Assembly (NCBI RefSeq): GCF_023273875.1
Contig: NZ_CP096882.1
Location: 3,596,001-3,660,000 of the forward strand
Length of the DNA: 64,000 nucleotides
Reading direction: 5' to 3'
Source: Pseudarthrobacter sp. SSS035
Lineage (GTDB): Bacteria > Actinomycetota > Actinomycetes > Actinomycetales > Micrococcaceae
Positions within the stretch are counted from its first letter, which is position 1; each line of letters starts with the position of its first letter. The position numbers and the translations under genes are program-made. Positions 34,957 to 43,235 of this stretch are shown here, piece after piece. The notes below the pieces were generated by a model that saw only the letters and a program-made list of their open reading frames with translations, was not told the DNA's origin and made no database searches.

Positions 34957-35394
34957 GTGTCAAGACCCCCCACGAACCCTGCAGATCCGTCGCCATCCAC
35001 GCGCCCGCGCGGCATTGTGGCGATAGCCCTTGTTGTTGCCGCCGAGGCCACCGCGCTATTGGTTGCCGGCGCCTGGTACGGCTACGAACTCCTGGCCGGT
35101 GCACCGGTCCTGTCTTTTTGGGGAGCCGTATTTACTCTGGTCCTCTTGCTCGCTTTCTCGGCCTGGCTCTATTCGGTGGGGCACTTCCTCTTCCGAGGGC
35201 GCCGGTGGACGAGGGCAGCGGCGCTGGTCGCCCAGCTGTTTGTCCTTACTATCGGCGTCCCGACCCTTACCGGCGGCGTCATTTGGGCGGGGATCGCCAT
35301 GGTGGTGCCGGCGCTTGCGGCCATAGTGCTCCTGTTCGACAAACGCGTCATCAGCTACGCATCCCGGACAGGCGATCCGCCTCCGGCGTTCTAG
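34957..35394 (+). CDS. Small polytopic membrane protein, unknown function
   Basis: This 145-residue protein has a Pro/Ser-rich N-terminus and four predicted membrane helices (about residues 20-42, 50-70, 88-105 and 108-130). A basic loop (FRGRRWTRAAA) lies between the second and third helices, and a short Pro-rich tail ends it. No motif identifies a function. The GTG start follows a leaderless-type promoter. It is divergent from whiB1 and convergent with the FtsK-like gene 14 bp downstream. Confidence 0.75.
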   Translation: MSRPPTNPADPSPSTRPRGIVAIALVVAAEATALLVAGAWYGYELLAGAPVLSFWGAVFTLVLLLAFSAWLYSVGHFLFRGRRWTRAAALVAQLFVLTIGVPTLTGGVIWAGIAMVVPALAAIVLLFDKRVISYASRTGDPPPAF

Positions 35395-35408
35395 GCACCA
35401 CCGGCACT

Positions 35409-38400
35409 TTAGGCGGCCAATCCGTCCTTCAACTGATCCGGCGGTACCCAGCCCAGCTGGACGGCGGTGGCGCGGCCGTTCTGGATGAGAACGCTCCGTC
35501 CCGGTGGCGGGTTGGGTTCCGCCTCGAAGCGGACCCCTAAGAGGTCTCCGTCCATAAAGGTCCGGGGCGCGATCAGGATGCCGCAGCCCAAGTTGCGTGC
35601 CTGGAGCGCCAGTGGAACCCGCTGGGCGAGTATCGGACTGTATCCCACGGTCATAACCACCGTGATTCCTAGCGTGTTGAGGTCGGCAAGGTCACGGGTG
35701 ACGTCCTGCAGCAGCAGGTCCGCATCGTCAACCAATGCCACCGAGTTCCGTTCCAGGCCGCCCGTGGTGGCTTGGCGCAGGATCCCGGACCAATAGGCAC
35801 CCGGTTCGGTGTCCTGCTCCGGCATAAGCCACGGTCCTGCTTCAGGGTTGACGTTTGGCAGGAGCCGGAGAAAAGACGACTTGCCAGACGAAGGGCCGCC
35901 CAGCACGGCCAGCACTCCACCCGCGGGAGCCCGGACGGATATCGGTTCAAGTTCGTCGCCGCCTACGCCGATGCGGAGGACGCGCTGCCCCGGCGGGATC
36001 CTGCCTTTCGGTTCAGCTTGGATCTGAGGGGCCGCCCGGTTCAGGATCCGGGCCGCCGGAACCACGGCCGGCAGGGGCTCCACTCGGAATGGTCGACGCC
36101 GCGGGGAGGGCTCCGGCGCTTGGGCTACCCCCGGATCTGCGGCCTCAGCGCCGGCAGCCGTGTAGAACTGGCAGACTGTAGTTCTTCCACCCGACAGCGC
36201 GCCCACAGCGACGCCCCTTCCCACCGCGGGCGCTGTCGGAGGCAGTTTCGGCCAGGCAATCCGGCTGTCCTCGCTGGATCCGGTCGGGAAGTACACCCGG
36301 TTGGGAATGGCTGGGAAGAACCTGGAAGTGACCAGTTCCCGGTGTCCCGAGATGATCACCGTGATACCGGCCCGGTTTCCATCCCGGACAAGGTCATGGA
36401 GAACGTCTTCGGCCCACGCCAACGGCCCGGCACGTAAGGCCGAGAGCCAGGATCCCCAGCCAGCGATCACGAGCACGAGCGGCATGTCGTCGTCACCGGC
36501 GGGACGTCCCAGCCGGAGTGACTGCTCCCGTGCCAGACGCTCCAGGATGCGTACGGCACGGCGAAGCTCGTGCAGTCCTGCCGTGGCGCCCACCCTGCAG
36601 TGGGAAGCCAACCCCACGAACGACCTGTCCGGGTCCAGCACATACAAGTGGGATTCGCGGGCGTGGGATGCCAAGCCGAGGACTGCCAGCCGGATGGCCT
36701 CGGGCACTCCTGATTCCGGTCCGCCAATAAGGGCCAGGTGTCCGTGGCCGGCAGGTTCCCAGATCAAGGGTGCGGTTCTCTGTTCGGCAGGCAGGTCCAT
36801 CAGGCCGAGCGTCACGGACCAATTGGTGGCACCGGCGTCGGCCTTGGTCCTGTCACTGGCGCCATCGTCGTCGTCAGCGTCGCCTTCTGCGGTCCCGGGG
36901 GTGGACGAGCCTGCAGGTTCGGGGAGGAGACAGGGGAGCGGTGCAGCAATCGGCTTCCGGATGGCCGGACGGTTCATGGTCTCCCACAACGCGGACATGG
37001 AAGCTATTAACGGGGCGGTTGCCTCGGCAGGCGTCGGTTCGTGCCTGGCGGATCCGGAACCCCCCAGCACTGCAGGGGCATCGATGTACTCGGAGGCCAA
37101 CCATACCGAGATTCCGGCGGGTTCGGATCGGATGGCTCCGGCTGTCAGGGATCCGGCCTGGAACTCCAGCGGAACCTCCGTTCCGCGGGCCAGGTAAGCC
37201 CGGCCCGGAGTATCGACGCCGATCCCGGCCGCGGCTTTCGAATTGATGATGTCCACGGATTCCATCTCCGACTGGACGCGCAACGCGATGCTGGTGGTGA
37301 CGTTGGCGCGGATGTCGGCCGTCAGCGCGCCCTGGGGCCGTTGTGTGGCCATGATCAGGTGGATACCCAAGGAACGGCCGATGGCGGCGATCCTCATCAA
37401 TTCCCGGAGCGATTCGGGAGCATCCTCCACCAGCATCCGGAATTCATCTATGACAATTACAAGATGGGGGAGCGGCGACGCGCGGCCCGCCGACGTTGCC
37501 CGGAATGACGTCAGGTCCGGTGCCTGAACTATCGCAAGGCTCTGTTCCCGGAATTTGATCTCGGCGCGGAGGGACTGCAGGGCGCGTTGGAGCTCATGGC
37601 TGCTCAGGTCGGTGAGCATACCCACACAGTGCGGGAGCCCGGTCAGGGGTCCGAGTCCGGAGCCGCCCTTGAAATCCACAAAGAGGAAGTTGATGCGGTC
37701 CGGCGCGTAGCTGAGGGCGAGAGCAACCGTGATGCTGCGCAGGAGTTCGGATTTTCCTGAGCCAGTGGTCCCGGCGACCAGCAGGTGGGGTCCGTCGTTT
37801 TGGAGATCGAGTGTCCGGACACCCTCAAGACCGCGCCCGATGGGAACGGCAAGCCCGGGCAAGCTGTTGTTTGCTGACCACCGCCTGGATGTTTCGGGCG
37901 TGGAGTGGGAGAGCAGCTCTACAAGCCGGCAGGACGTGGGGATGGACCGTCCCGCACCAACTGGCTGGTCTGCCTCCCGCGCCAGTCGACGGCAAAACCT
38001 GTTGAAGACGTCAACGGGCGCCAGATCAGGAGCGAATCGGATGCCGTCATTGAACACAGACGAGCGTTCACCGAGTTCTACGTCAGCATTCGTCAGCGCG
38101 GACCCGCCTTCGGGGGCATGGATGACCTGCCACCCGTGTTCCAAGGCCGTTGCCGTGATCCTGGCCGAGGACTCCGTGCCGTCCATAAGAAGGAGCAGGC
38201 CGTGTCCATGGGCAGGTCCGAAGCCTCGCTTAAGCAGGGTCCCGAGGGTACTCGAGTTACTGGAAAGGGTGACGCCGTCCAGATACCGTGCGGCCAGGGG
38301 GAGCTGCTTCGCCTTGCCATGGACGACCACCCGGGTATTCCGGCCCAGCGGATAACCGGCAATCTGCATCAGGAGTGAGCGCACCAGCCCGTCGACGGCG

Positions 38401-39470
38401 GCGCGTGGCCCGCGGATGGTGGTGAGGGGTCTGGCCGGACTCAACGTTAGTGGCAGCATGCCGGCTGAAGGGACAGCGCGTCCCGGATCCCTGGGCTCGA
38501 ACCGGAGGTTGGCCGGCTGGATTGCCTGGCCCAGCCGCAGCCAGATGCCCTCGTTGGTGCGCGGCCCGGCACGGTCCCTCCCTGTTGGATCCCCGATGGT
38601 CAGGTCCGAGAGCGGCGGCGCGGCCCGCCGTCGTCGTTCCTGGTCCTGGGTGACCGCGGCCCTGACCGCGGCAGCGAGTTCGCGGCGTTGCCGGCGCCCG
38701 CCGATCACCGGCACCAGGATGGAGATCGCCGAGACGGCCGTGAAAGCCAGGAACATCCACATTCCGGTTACGACGGCAAGCCCCACACCAATGACCACCG
38801 GCAGCACAGCCGTCAGAAGCAGTGCGGCGCGGTTCATGGGATCGTCGCGCCGGCTGATAACCAACGGCTCGTGGACATCCATGCCCGCGTCCGCCAGGCC
38901 GTCACCCGAACGCTCAAGGAACACCAACGACATGGTGGAGTTGCCACAACGAATGGTGGAGCCCGTCGAAATCACGGCATTCCGCACGCGCTCGCCGTCC
39001 ACATCGGTGCCGTTGGCGCTGTCCAGATCAACAATCGTGATGGCTGTCTCGGTGACCACCAGGTGTGCGTGGGCCCGCGAAACGTCGGCGTCTGGGATGA
39101 GAATGTCGGCATTGCTACGGCCGATTGTGTACGTGCCCCGCCGCAGCGGCACAACCGTCCCCGCGCCGGAACCGCTGTGGACGGCCAATGCCAGTGACGC
39201 CGGAGGCTCGGAGGTGCGCGGCCGGAACCTGCGCGCTGTGAGGTCCGCCCCGTCGACGAGCGTGGCTCCGTTGACAAGCGGAGGACGTCCGAGCCTGAGC
39301 TCAGCAACGTTCTGGCTGCCGACAGAGACAATTCCGGTCCCGAAATTTGCCGCCAGCGCGGCCTGCAGTTCCGCACCGGCAGCCCCGTGCGGACCCTCAA
39401 TGGTCAGCTCCACGGGTGGTTCCTGTTGAGCTGCGCCCGGGCTCCGAACGAGCGTGCAGTGCAGCGGCAT
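35409..39470 (-). CDS. FHA-FtsK/SpoIIIE ATPase, EssC/EccC-like
   Basis: This 1353-residue protein has an N-terminal ubiquitin-like region and an FHA domain (about residues 110-180; GRSNADILIPDADVSRAHAH), which binds phosphothreonine. Two membrane helices (about 215-255) and three FtsK/SpoIIIE-type ATPase domains follow. Domain 1 has an intact GTTGSGKS (about 565) and a VIVIDEFRML Walker B. Domain 2 has a degenerate P-loop (GGPESGVPE, about 912). Domain 3 has GGPSSGKSS (about 1193) and ALVDDADLLL. This layout matches the motor of type VII secretion (EssC/EccC). No WXG100, EsaA, EssB or EccB/D/E gene is in the window. Confidence 0.9.
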   Translation of the reverse strand: MPLHCTLVRSPGAAQQEPPVELTIEGPHGAAGAELQAALAANFGTGIVSVGSQNVAELRLGRPPLVNGATLVDGADLTARRFRPRTSEPPASLALAVHSGSGAGTVVPLRRGTYTIGRSNADILIPDADVSRAHAHLVVTETAITIVDLDSANGTDVDGERVRNAVISTGSTIRCGNSTMSLVFLERSGDGLADAGMDVHEPLVISRRDDPMNRAALLLTAVLPVVIGVGLAVVTGMWMFLAFTAVSAISILVPVIGGRRQRRELAAAVRAAVTQDQERRRRAAPPLSDLTIGDPTGRDRAGPRTNEGIWLRLGQAIQPANLRFEPRDPGRAVPSAGMLPLTLSPARPLTTIRGPRAAVDGLVRSLLMQIAGYPLGRNTRVVVHGKAKQLPLAARYLDGVTLSSNSSTLGTLLKRGFGPAHGHGLLLLMDGTESSARITATALEHGWQVIHAPEGGSALTNADVELGERSSVFNDGIRFAPDLAPVDVFNRFCRRLAREADQPVGAGRSIPTSCRLVELLSHSTPETSRRWSANNSLPGLAVPIGRGLEGVRTLDLQNDGPHLLVAGTTGSGKSELLRSITVALALSYAPDRINFLFVDFKGGSGLGPLTGLPHCVGMLTDLSSHELQRALQSLRAEIKFREQSLAIVQAPDLTSFRATSAGRASPLPHLVIVIDEFRMLVEDAPESLRELMRIAAIGRSLGIHLIMATQRPQGALTADIRANVTTSIALRVQSEMESVDIINSKAAAGIGVDTPGRAYLARGTEVPLEFQAGSLTAGAIRSEPAGISVWLASEYIDAPAVLGGSGSARHEPTPAEATAPLIASMSALWETMNRPAIRKPIAAPLPCLLPEPAGSSTPGTAEGDADDDDGASDRTKADAGATNWSVTLGLMDLPAEQRTAPLIWEPAGHGHLALIGGPESGVPEAIRLAVLGLASHARESHLYVLDPDRSFVGLASHCRVGATAGLHELRRAVRILERLAREQSLRLGRPAGDDDMPLVLVIAGWGSWLSALRAGPLAWAEDVLHDLVRDGNRAGITVIISGHRELVTSRFFPAIPNRVYFPTGSSEDSRIAWPKLPPTAPAVGRGVAVGALSGGRTTVCQFYTAAGAEAADPGVAQAPEPSPRRRPFRVEPLPAVVPAARILNRAAPQIQAEPKGRIPPGQRVLRIGVGGDELEPISVRAPAGGVLAVLGGPSSGKSSFLRLLPNVNPEAGPWLMPEQDTEPGAYWSGILRQATTGGLERNSVALVDDADLLLQDVTRDLADLNTLGITVVMTVGYSPILAQRVPLALQARNLGCGILIAPRTFMDGDLLGVRFEAEPNPPPGRSVLIQNGRATAVQLGWVPPDQLKDGLAA

Positions 39471-39679
39471 GATGTGAGAGTCCTAACGGTCGGCTGCTCC
39501 CTTCAAGCTAGTCGTCAGGCTGGAGCGTGTCGCGGGGGTGAGGGCCGTATGTGGATAAAGGCAGCGGACTTCGCCACCGGATCGTGTCCGTAGGCCGCGG
39601 GCCCCGGTTAGGGTCAGTGGCACTACGCCGCACGCAATGTTGGAGCCCTCCACCAGAAGGAACGGTTCCCGTAAGTTCA

Positions 39680-40285
39680 GTGGAAGCAAGCGCAGACGTT
39701 TCAGCCAGCTCCGAGACAGGAAACGAGTCCAGGATCTCGCACCTTGCACAGGTCCGCGAGGGCGCCAGGCTAGGGGAGAACTGCATCATCGGCCGCGGCG
39801 CCTACATCGGTCCCGGCGTACATCTGGGAAACAACTGCAAGCTGCAGAGCTATGCTCGGGTCTACGGGTCTACGGGTCTACGGGTCTACGGGCCTGCGGT
39901 GCTTGGGGAGTGTGTGTTCATTGGGCCGGCGGTGGTGCTGACGAAGGACGTGTTTCCACGGGCCATCAACGCCGACGGGACGCTCAAGACCGAGGACGAC
40001 TGGGACAAGGTTGGCGTCACTATCAAAGAAGGGGCCGCGATCGGAGCCCGCGCCGTATGCATTGCGCCGGTGACCATCGGTGCCTGGGCCACGGTAGCCG
40101 CCGGCGCAGTGGTGACGCGCGATGTGCCCGACTTCGCTCTGGTGGCGGGTGTCCCAGCCAAACGCATTGGCTGGGTGGGTCAAGCGGGACTTCCGCTGCG
40201 TGGGGACAATGGATGGTGGGTGTGCCCGCACACCGGGAGCCGCTACGAGGAGCACGACGGCGGGCTCCGGGAAGTGGCGGATTAG
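39680..40285 (+). CDS. Left-handed beta-helix acetyltransferase (WlbB/WbbJ-like)
   Basis: This protein, about 201 residues from the chosen start, is a hexapeptide-repeat acyltransferase with turns such as ARLGENCIIGRGAYIGPGVH, AAIGARAVCIAPVTIGAWAT and GAVVTRDVPDFALVAGVPAK. The segment VFIGPAVVLTKDVFPRA is typical of N-acetyltransferases acting on aminosugar nucleotides. A fourfold 8-bp repeat inside the gene inserts eight residues (STGLRVYG) between helix turns. The start is uncertain. The frame is open back to 39551, but family resemblance begins near the GTG at 39680, which has no clear ribosome site. TAGGGT at 39609-39614 is a possible -10. It begins the surface-polysaccharide region. Confidence 0.82.
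   Translation: MEASADVSASSETGNESRISHLAQVREGARLGENCIIGRGAYIGPGVHLGNNCKLQSYARVYGSTGLRVYGPAVLGECVFIGPAVVLTKDVFPRAINADGTLKTEDDWDKVGVTIKEGAAIGARAVCIAPVTIGAWATVAAGAVVTRDVPDFALVAGVPAKRIGWVGQAGLPLRGDNGWWVCPHTGSRYEEHDGGLREVAD
39858..39892 (+). repeat. Tandem 8-bp repeat (GGGTCTAC x4) inside the acetyltransferase gene
   Basis: Four perfect copies of GGGTCTAC (39858-39889) are followed by a partial GGG. Three extra copies equal 24 bp, so the present number keeps the frame. Gain or loss of one unit would shift it. Slippage-prone repeats of this kind are the basis of phase variation in other bacteria. Confidence 0.9.
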
Positions 40286-40353
40286 CGGCCATTTGGTGGC
40301 GGCTGGGGCGAGTCCTGCCTCACTGGATTAGTAGGTCACGATGGGGTCTCGGG

Positions 40354-40388
40354 TAGGCTGGTGCAGCAGACAATGCGCAACATTGCGC
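40354..40388 (+). promoter_or_regulatory. glf promoter element and 14-bp palindrome
   Basis: TAGGCT (40354-40359) fits a -10 element with a predicted start near 40366. GCGCAA-CA-TTGCGC (40375-40388) is a perfect 14-bp palindrome in the predicted leader, in an operator-like position. The leader then carries AGGAG (40405-40409) before the glf GTG. Confidence 0.4.
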
Positions 40389-40414
40389 TGCCCGCTTTCG
40401 AACCAGGAGATTTT

Positions 40415-41602
40415 GTGACCGCTGACCTCGTCATCGTAGGGTCGGGCTTTTTCGGCCTGACAATCGCAGAACAGGCCGCCACTGAGCTCGGCTTGAAGGT
40501 GGTCGTCCTCGACCGCCGCCACCACATTGGTGGAAACGCGTACAGCGAAAAAGAAGAGCAGACGGGGATCGAAGTGCACCGTTATGGCGCACACCTGTTC
40601 CACACCTCGAACGAGCGCGTGTGGGAGTACGTGAACCGGTTTACCACGTTCACGAATTACGTCCACAAGGTCTACGGCGTACACAAGGGCGAGGTCTATT
40701 CCCTGCCCATCAACCTGGCCACGATCAACCAGTTCTTCCGCGCCAACCTGACGCCGGCCCAGGCCCAGGCCCTGATCCAGGAACAGGCTGGCGAGCTCGC
40801 TGGAACTGATCCGCAGAACCTGAACGACAAGGGCATCCAGCTCATCGGGCGGCCGCTCTACGAAGCTTTCATCAAGCACTACACCGGCAAGCAGTGGCAG
40901 ACTGATCCCAAGGACCTGCCGGCCGGTATCATCTCTAGGCTCCCGGTGCGCTACAACTACGACAACCGGTACTTCAACGACAAGTACGAGGGCCTGCCCA
41001 CCAACGGGTACACGGCCTGGATCGAAAAGATGGCGGAACACCCGAACATCGAAGTACGACTGAACACGGACTTCTTCGACGAGTCGCACGAGTACAGCAA
41101 GGAAAACGTCGTAGGCAACATCCCCGTGATCTACACAGGCCCTGTTGACCGGTACTTCGACTTCGCCGAGGGCGACCTTTCGTGGCGCACCATCGACTTC
41201 GAAGAAGAAGTTCTCGACGTTGCTGATTTCCAGGGAACTTCGGTGGTCAACTACAACGACGCCGATGTGGATTACACCCGCATTATCGAGCCGCGCCACT
41301 TCCACCCTGAACGCGACTACCAGACGGAAAAGACCGTTATCATGCGCGAATTCTCCAGGGCTGCGGAGAAGGGCGACGAGCCCTACTACCCGATCAACAC
41401 GCCCACGGACAGGGAACGCCTGCAGAAGTACCGGGACCTGGCTGCAGCCGAAAAGAACGTTCTCTTCGGCGGACGGCTCGGCACGTACAAGTACCTCGAC
41501 ATGCACATGGCCATCGGCTCGGCCCTGACCATGTTCGACAACCAGATTCGTCCGCATTTCGAAGGCGGGGCCATGATCGAAAGCGGAGGCGTGGACGCAT
41601 GA
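40415..41602 (+). CDS. glf: UDP-galactopyranose mutase
   Basis: This 395-residue flavoenzyme interconverts UDP-galactopyranose and UDP-galactofuranose. The FAD-binding fold is at the start (VIVGSGFFGLTIAEQAA, GxGxxG). HRYGAHLFHTSN, TGKQWQTDP, LPVRYNYDNRYFNDKYEGLP and the C-terminal GGRLGTYKYLDMHMAIGSA match Glf. The start MTADLVIVG at GTG 40415 follows AGGAG by 5 nt. An in-frame ATG at 40373 would add 14 residues. The stop overlaps the permease start (ATGA). Its presence implies galactofuranose in the surface glycan. Confidence 0.96.
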   Translation: MTADLVIVGSGFFGLTIAEQAATELGLKVVVLDRRHHIGGNAYSEKEEQTGIEVHRYGAHLFHTSNERVWEYVNRFTTFTNYVHKVYGVHKGEVYSLPINLATINQFFRANLTPAQAQALIQEQAGELAGTDPQNLNDKGIQLIGRPLYEAFIKHYTGKQWQTDPKDLPAGIISRLPVRYNYDNRYFNDKYEGLPTNGYTAWIEKMAEHPNIEVRLNTDFFDESHEYSKENVVGNIPVIYTGPVDRYFDFAEGDLSWRTIDFEEEVLDVADFQGTSVVNYNDADVDYTRIIEPRHFHPERDYQTEKTVIMREFSRAAEKGDEPYYPINTPTDRERLQKYRDLAAAEKNVLFGGRLGTYKYLDMHMAIGSALTMFDNQIRPHFEGGAMIESGGVDA

Positions 41603-42465
41603 GCGGTGAGTTGCTTGCCGCCCCCGACAACGGCGGCGGGCTCCTTGACGTCATTCGCCGCAGGGGTTTGCTCCGCCTGATCGTCCGTAAAGAACTCAAG
41701 GTCAGATACCGGAGCTCCGTTCTGGGCCTGCTTTGGTCCTACGTCCGCCCCGCAGTGCAATTCGTGGTCTTCTATTTCGCGCTAGGTGTTTTTCTCGGGC
41801 TCAATAAACAGCCGAACTTCGTCATATACATGTTCTCGGGAATCATCTTAGTGAACTTCTTCTCTGAAGCATTCGGGCAGGCCACGCGTTCTGTAGTAGC
41901 CAACGGCGCCCTGGTGAAAAAAATCTACCTTCCTCGCGAGCTGTTTCCGGTTGCGTCAGTGTGGGTCGCCATCGTGCATTTTCTCCCACAATTCCTGATC
42001 TTGCTGGGCGCATGCTTCTTCTTCGGCTGGACGCCCAGCGTGGCGCAGCTGATCGGAGCCGTGGGGGCTTTTGTGATGGTGACCATTCTGTCGCTTGGCC
42101 TCGGCCTCCTGTTTGCTGCGGCAAACGTGATGTTCCGTGACTCTGAGAACATCGTTGATCTCATGCTGATGATGGCCACATGGTTTTCTCCGGTCCTCTA
42201 CGCCTGGTACTTAGTGCGCGATACGCTCGGGGAAACGTTTTATTTCTTTTATCAGCTGAATCCGATGACTATTGCGGTGGAGATCTTCCATGCTGCTTTC
42301 TGGTCACCAACAGCCGCCGTGAGGATGGCACCGGAGGGTGCCCGTTTGCCGGATAATCTCCTGTCCATCTGGCTGCCCGTGGGCTTGATTATTTCCTTGT
42401 TAATACTGGCCTTGGGACAGTCTGTGTTCCGACGCCTCGAAGGCAGATTTGCACAGGAGCTGTGA
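41599..42465 (+). CDS. Polysaccharide exporter permease (Wzm-like, ABC-2)
   Basis: This 288-residue ABC-2 permease has about six membrane helices, an N-terminal amphipathic start (LRLIVRKELKVRYRSSVLGL, the cytoplasmic gate helix of Wzm/TagG proteins) and WSYVRPAVQFVVFYFALGVF. It pairs with the ATPase that follows to export a lipid-linked polymer. The gene overlaps glf by 4 nt. Third positions are less GC-rich than in the housekeeping genes, hinting at separate ancestry. The closest known parallels are the TagG and mycobacterial Rv3783 families. Confidence 0.93.
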   Translation: MSGELLAAPDNGGGLLDVIRRRGLLRLIVRKELKVRYRSSVLGLLWSYVRPAVQFVVFYFALGVFLGLNKQPNFVIYMFSGIILVNFFSEAFGQATRSVVANGALVKKIYLPRELFPVASVWVAIVHFLPQFLILLGACFFFGWTPSVAQLIGAVGAFVMVTILSLGLGLLFAAANVMFRDSENIVDLMLMMATWFSPVLYAWYLVRDTLGETFYFFYQLNPMTIAVEIFHAAFWSPTAAVRMAPEGARLPDNLLSIWLPVGLIISLLILALGQSVFRRLEGRFAQEL

Positions 42466-43193
42466 TGGCAGAAGCTATTGTCGTTGAGAACGTTTCCAAG
42501 CGGTTTAACCTCCGGCACACCCGTTCCCTGAAGGAAACAGTCGTCTGGCTGTTCAAAGGGCGCCGGGGCGACCTATCGTCAACATTCATGGCGTTGGACG
42601 GAGTCGACATCAAGGTGGACTCCGGTGAGTCAGTGGCCTTGCTCGGGTTCAACGGGTCAGGCAAATCGACGTTACTGAAACTCATTTCAGGTGTAATGAG
42701 TTCCGATACGGGCAGCATCCGAACACGGGGAAAAGTTGCAGGCCTCATCGAAGTCGGCGCCGGTTTCCACCCAGATCTTACCGGACGTGAGAACGTCTAC
42801 CTCAACGGGGTGATCCTGGGAATGTCGGAACAGGAAACGGCCGATAGATTCGATGAGATCGTCGAGTTCTCCGAAATCGGAAAGTTCATCGACACTGAAG
42901 TTAAGTTCTATTCGTCTGGGATGTTTCTCCGTCTGGCTTTCTCAGTCGCGGTCCACACCAAGCCCGACGTCTTCCTGATTGATGAGATACTTTCGGTCGG
43001 CGATGAGCCTTTCCAGAAGAAGTGCCTGGCGCGGATACAGGAGCTTCGGGATTCGGGCACCACTTTGGTGGTAGTCAGCCACGATCTGGATATGGTGAGC
43101 AAGGTCTGTGACCGCGGGGTGGTACTCCGCCAGGGCATCAAGATTGCTGATGGCCCAATCGAAGATGCGGTCCGCGTTCTGCGGGAAAGTTGA
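42465..43193 (+). CDS. Polysaccharide exporter ATPase (Wzt-like, short form)
   Basis: This 242-residue ABC ATPase of the Wzt/TagH/RfbE type has Walker A GFNGSGKST (about residues 58-66), signature YSSGMFLRLAFS, Walker B DVFLIDEILSVGD and switch VVSHD. It ends after the ATPase domain, so it lacks the C-terminal carbohydrate-binding domain of O-antigen Wzt. This short form is typical of galactan and teichoic-acid exporters. The ATG at 42465 overlaps the permease TGA and follows AGGAGC. Confidence 0.93.
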   Translation: MAEAIVVENVSKRFNLRHTRSLKETVVWLFKGRRGDLSSTFMALDGVDIKVDSGESVALLGFNGSGKSTLLKLISGVMSSDTGSIRTRGKVAGLIEVGAGFHPDLTGRENVYLNGVILGMSEQETADRFDEIVEFSEIGKFIDTEVKFYSSGMFLRLAFSVAVHTKPDVFLIDEILSVGDEPFQKKCLARIQELRDSGTTLVVVSHDLDMVSKVCDRGVVLRQGIKIADGPIEDAVRVLRES

Positions 43194-43235
43194 ACGGAAA
43201 TAAGCAAATGAACGTGATTGCAGCGGGGAACCTTC

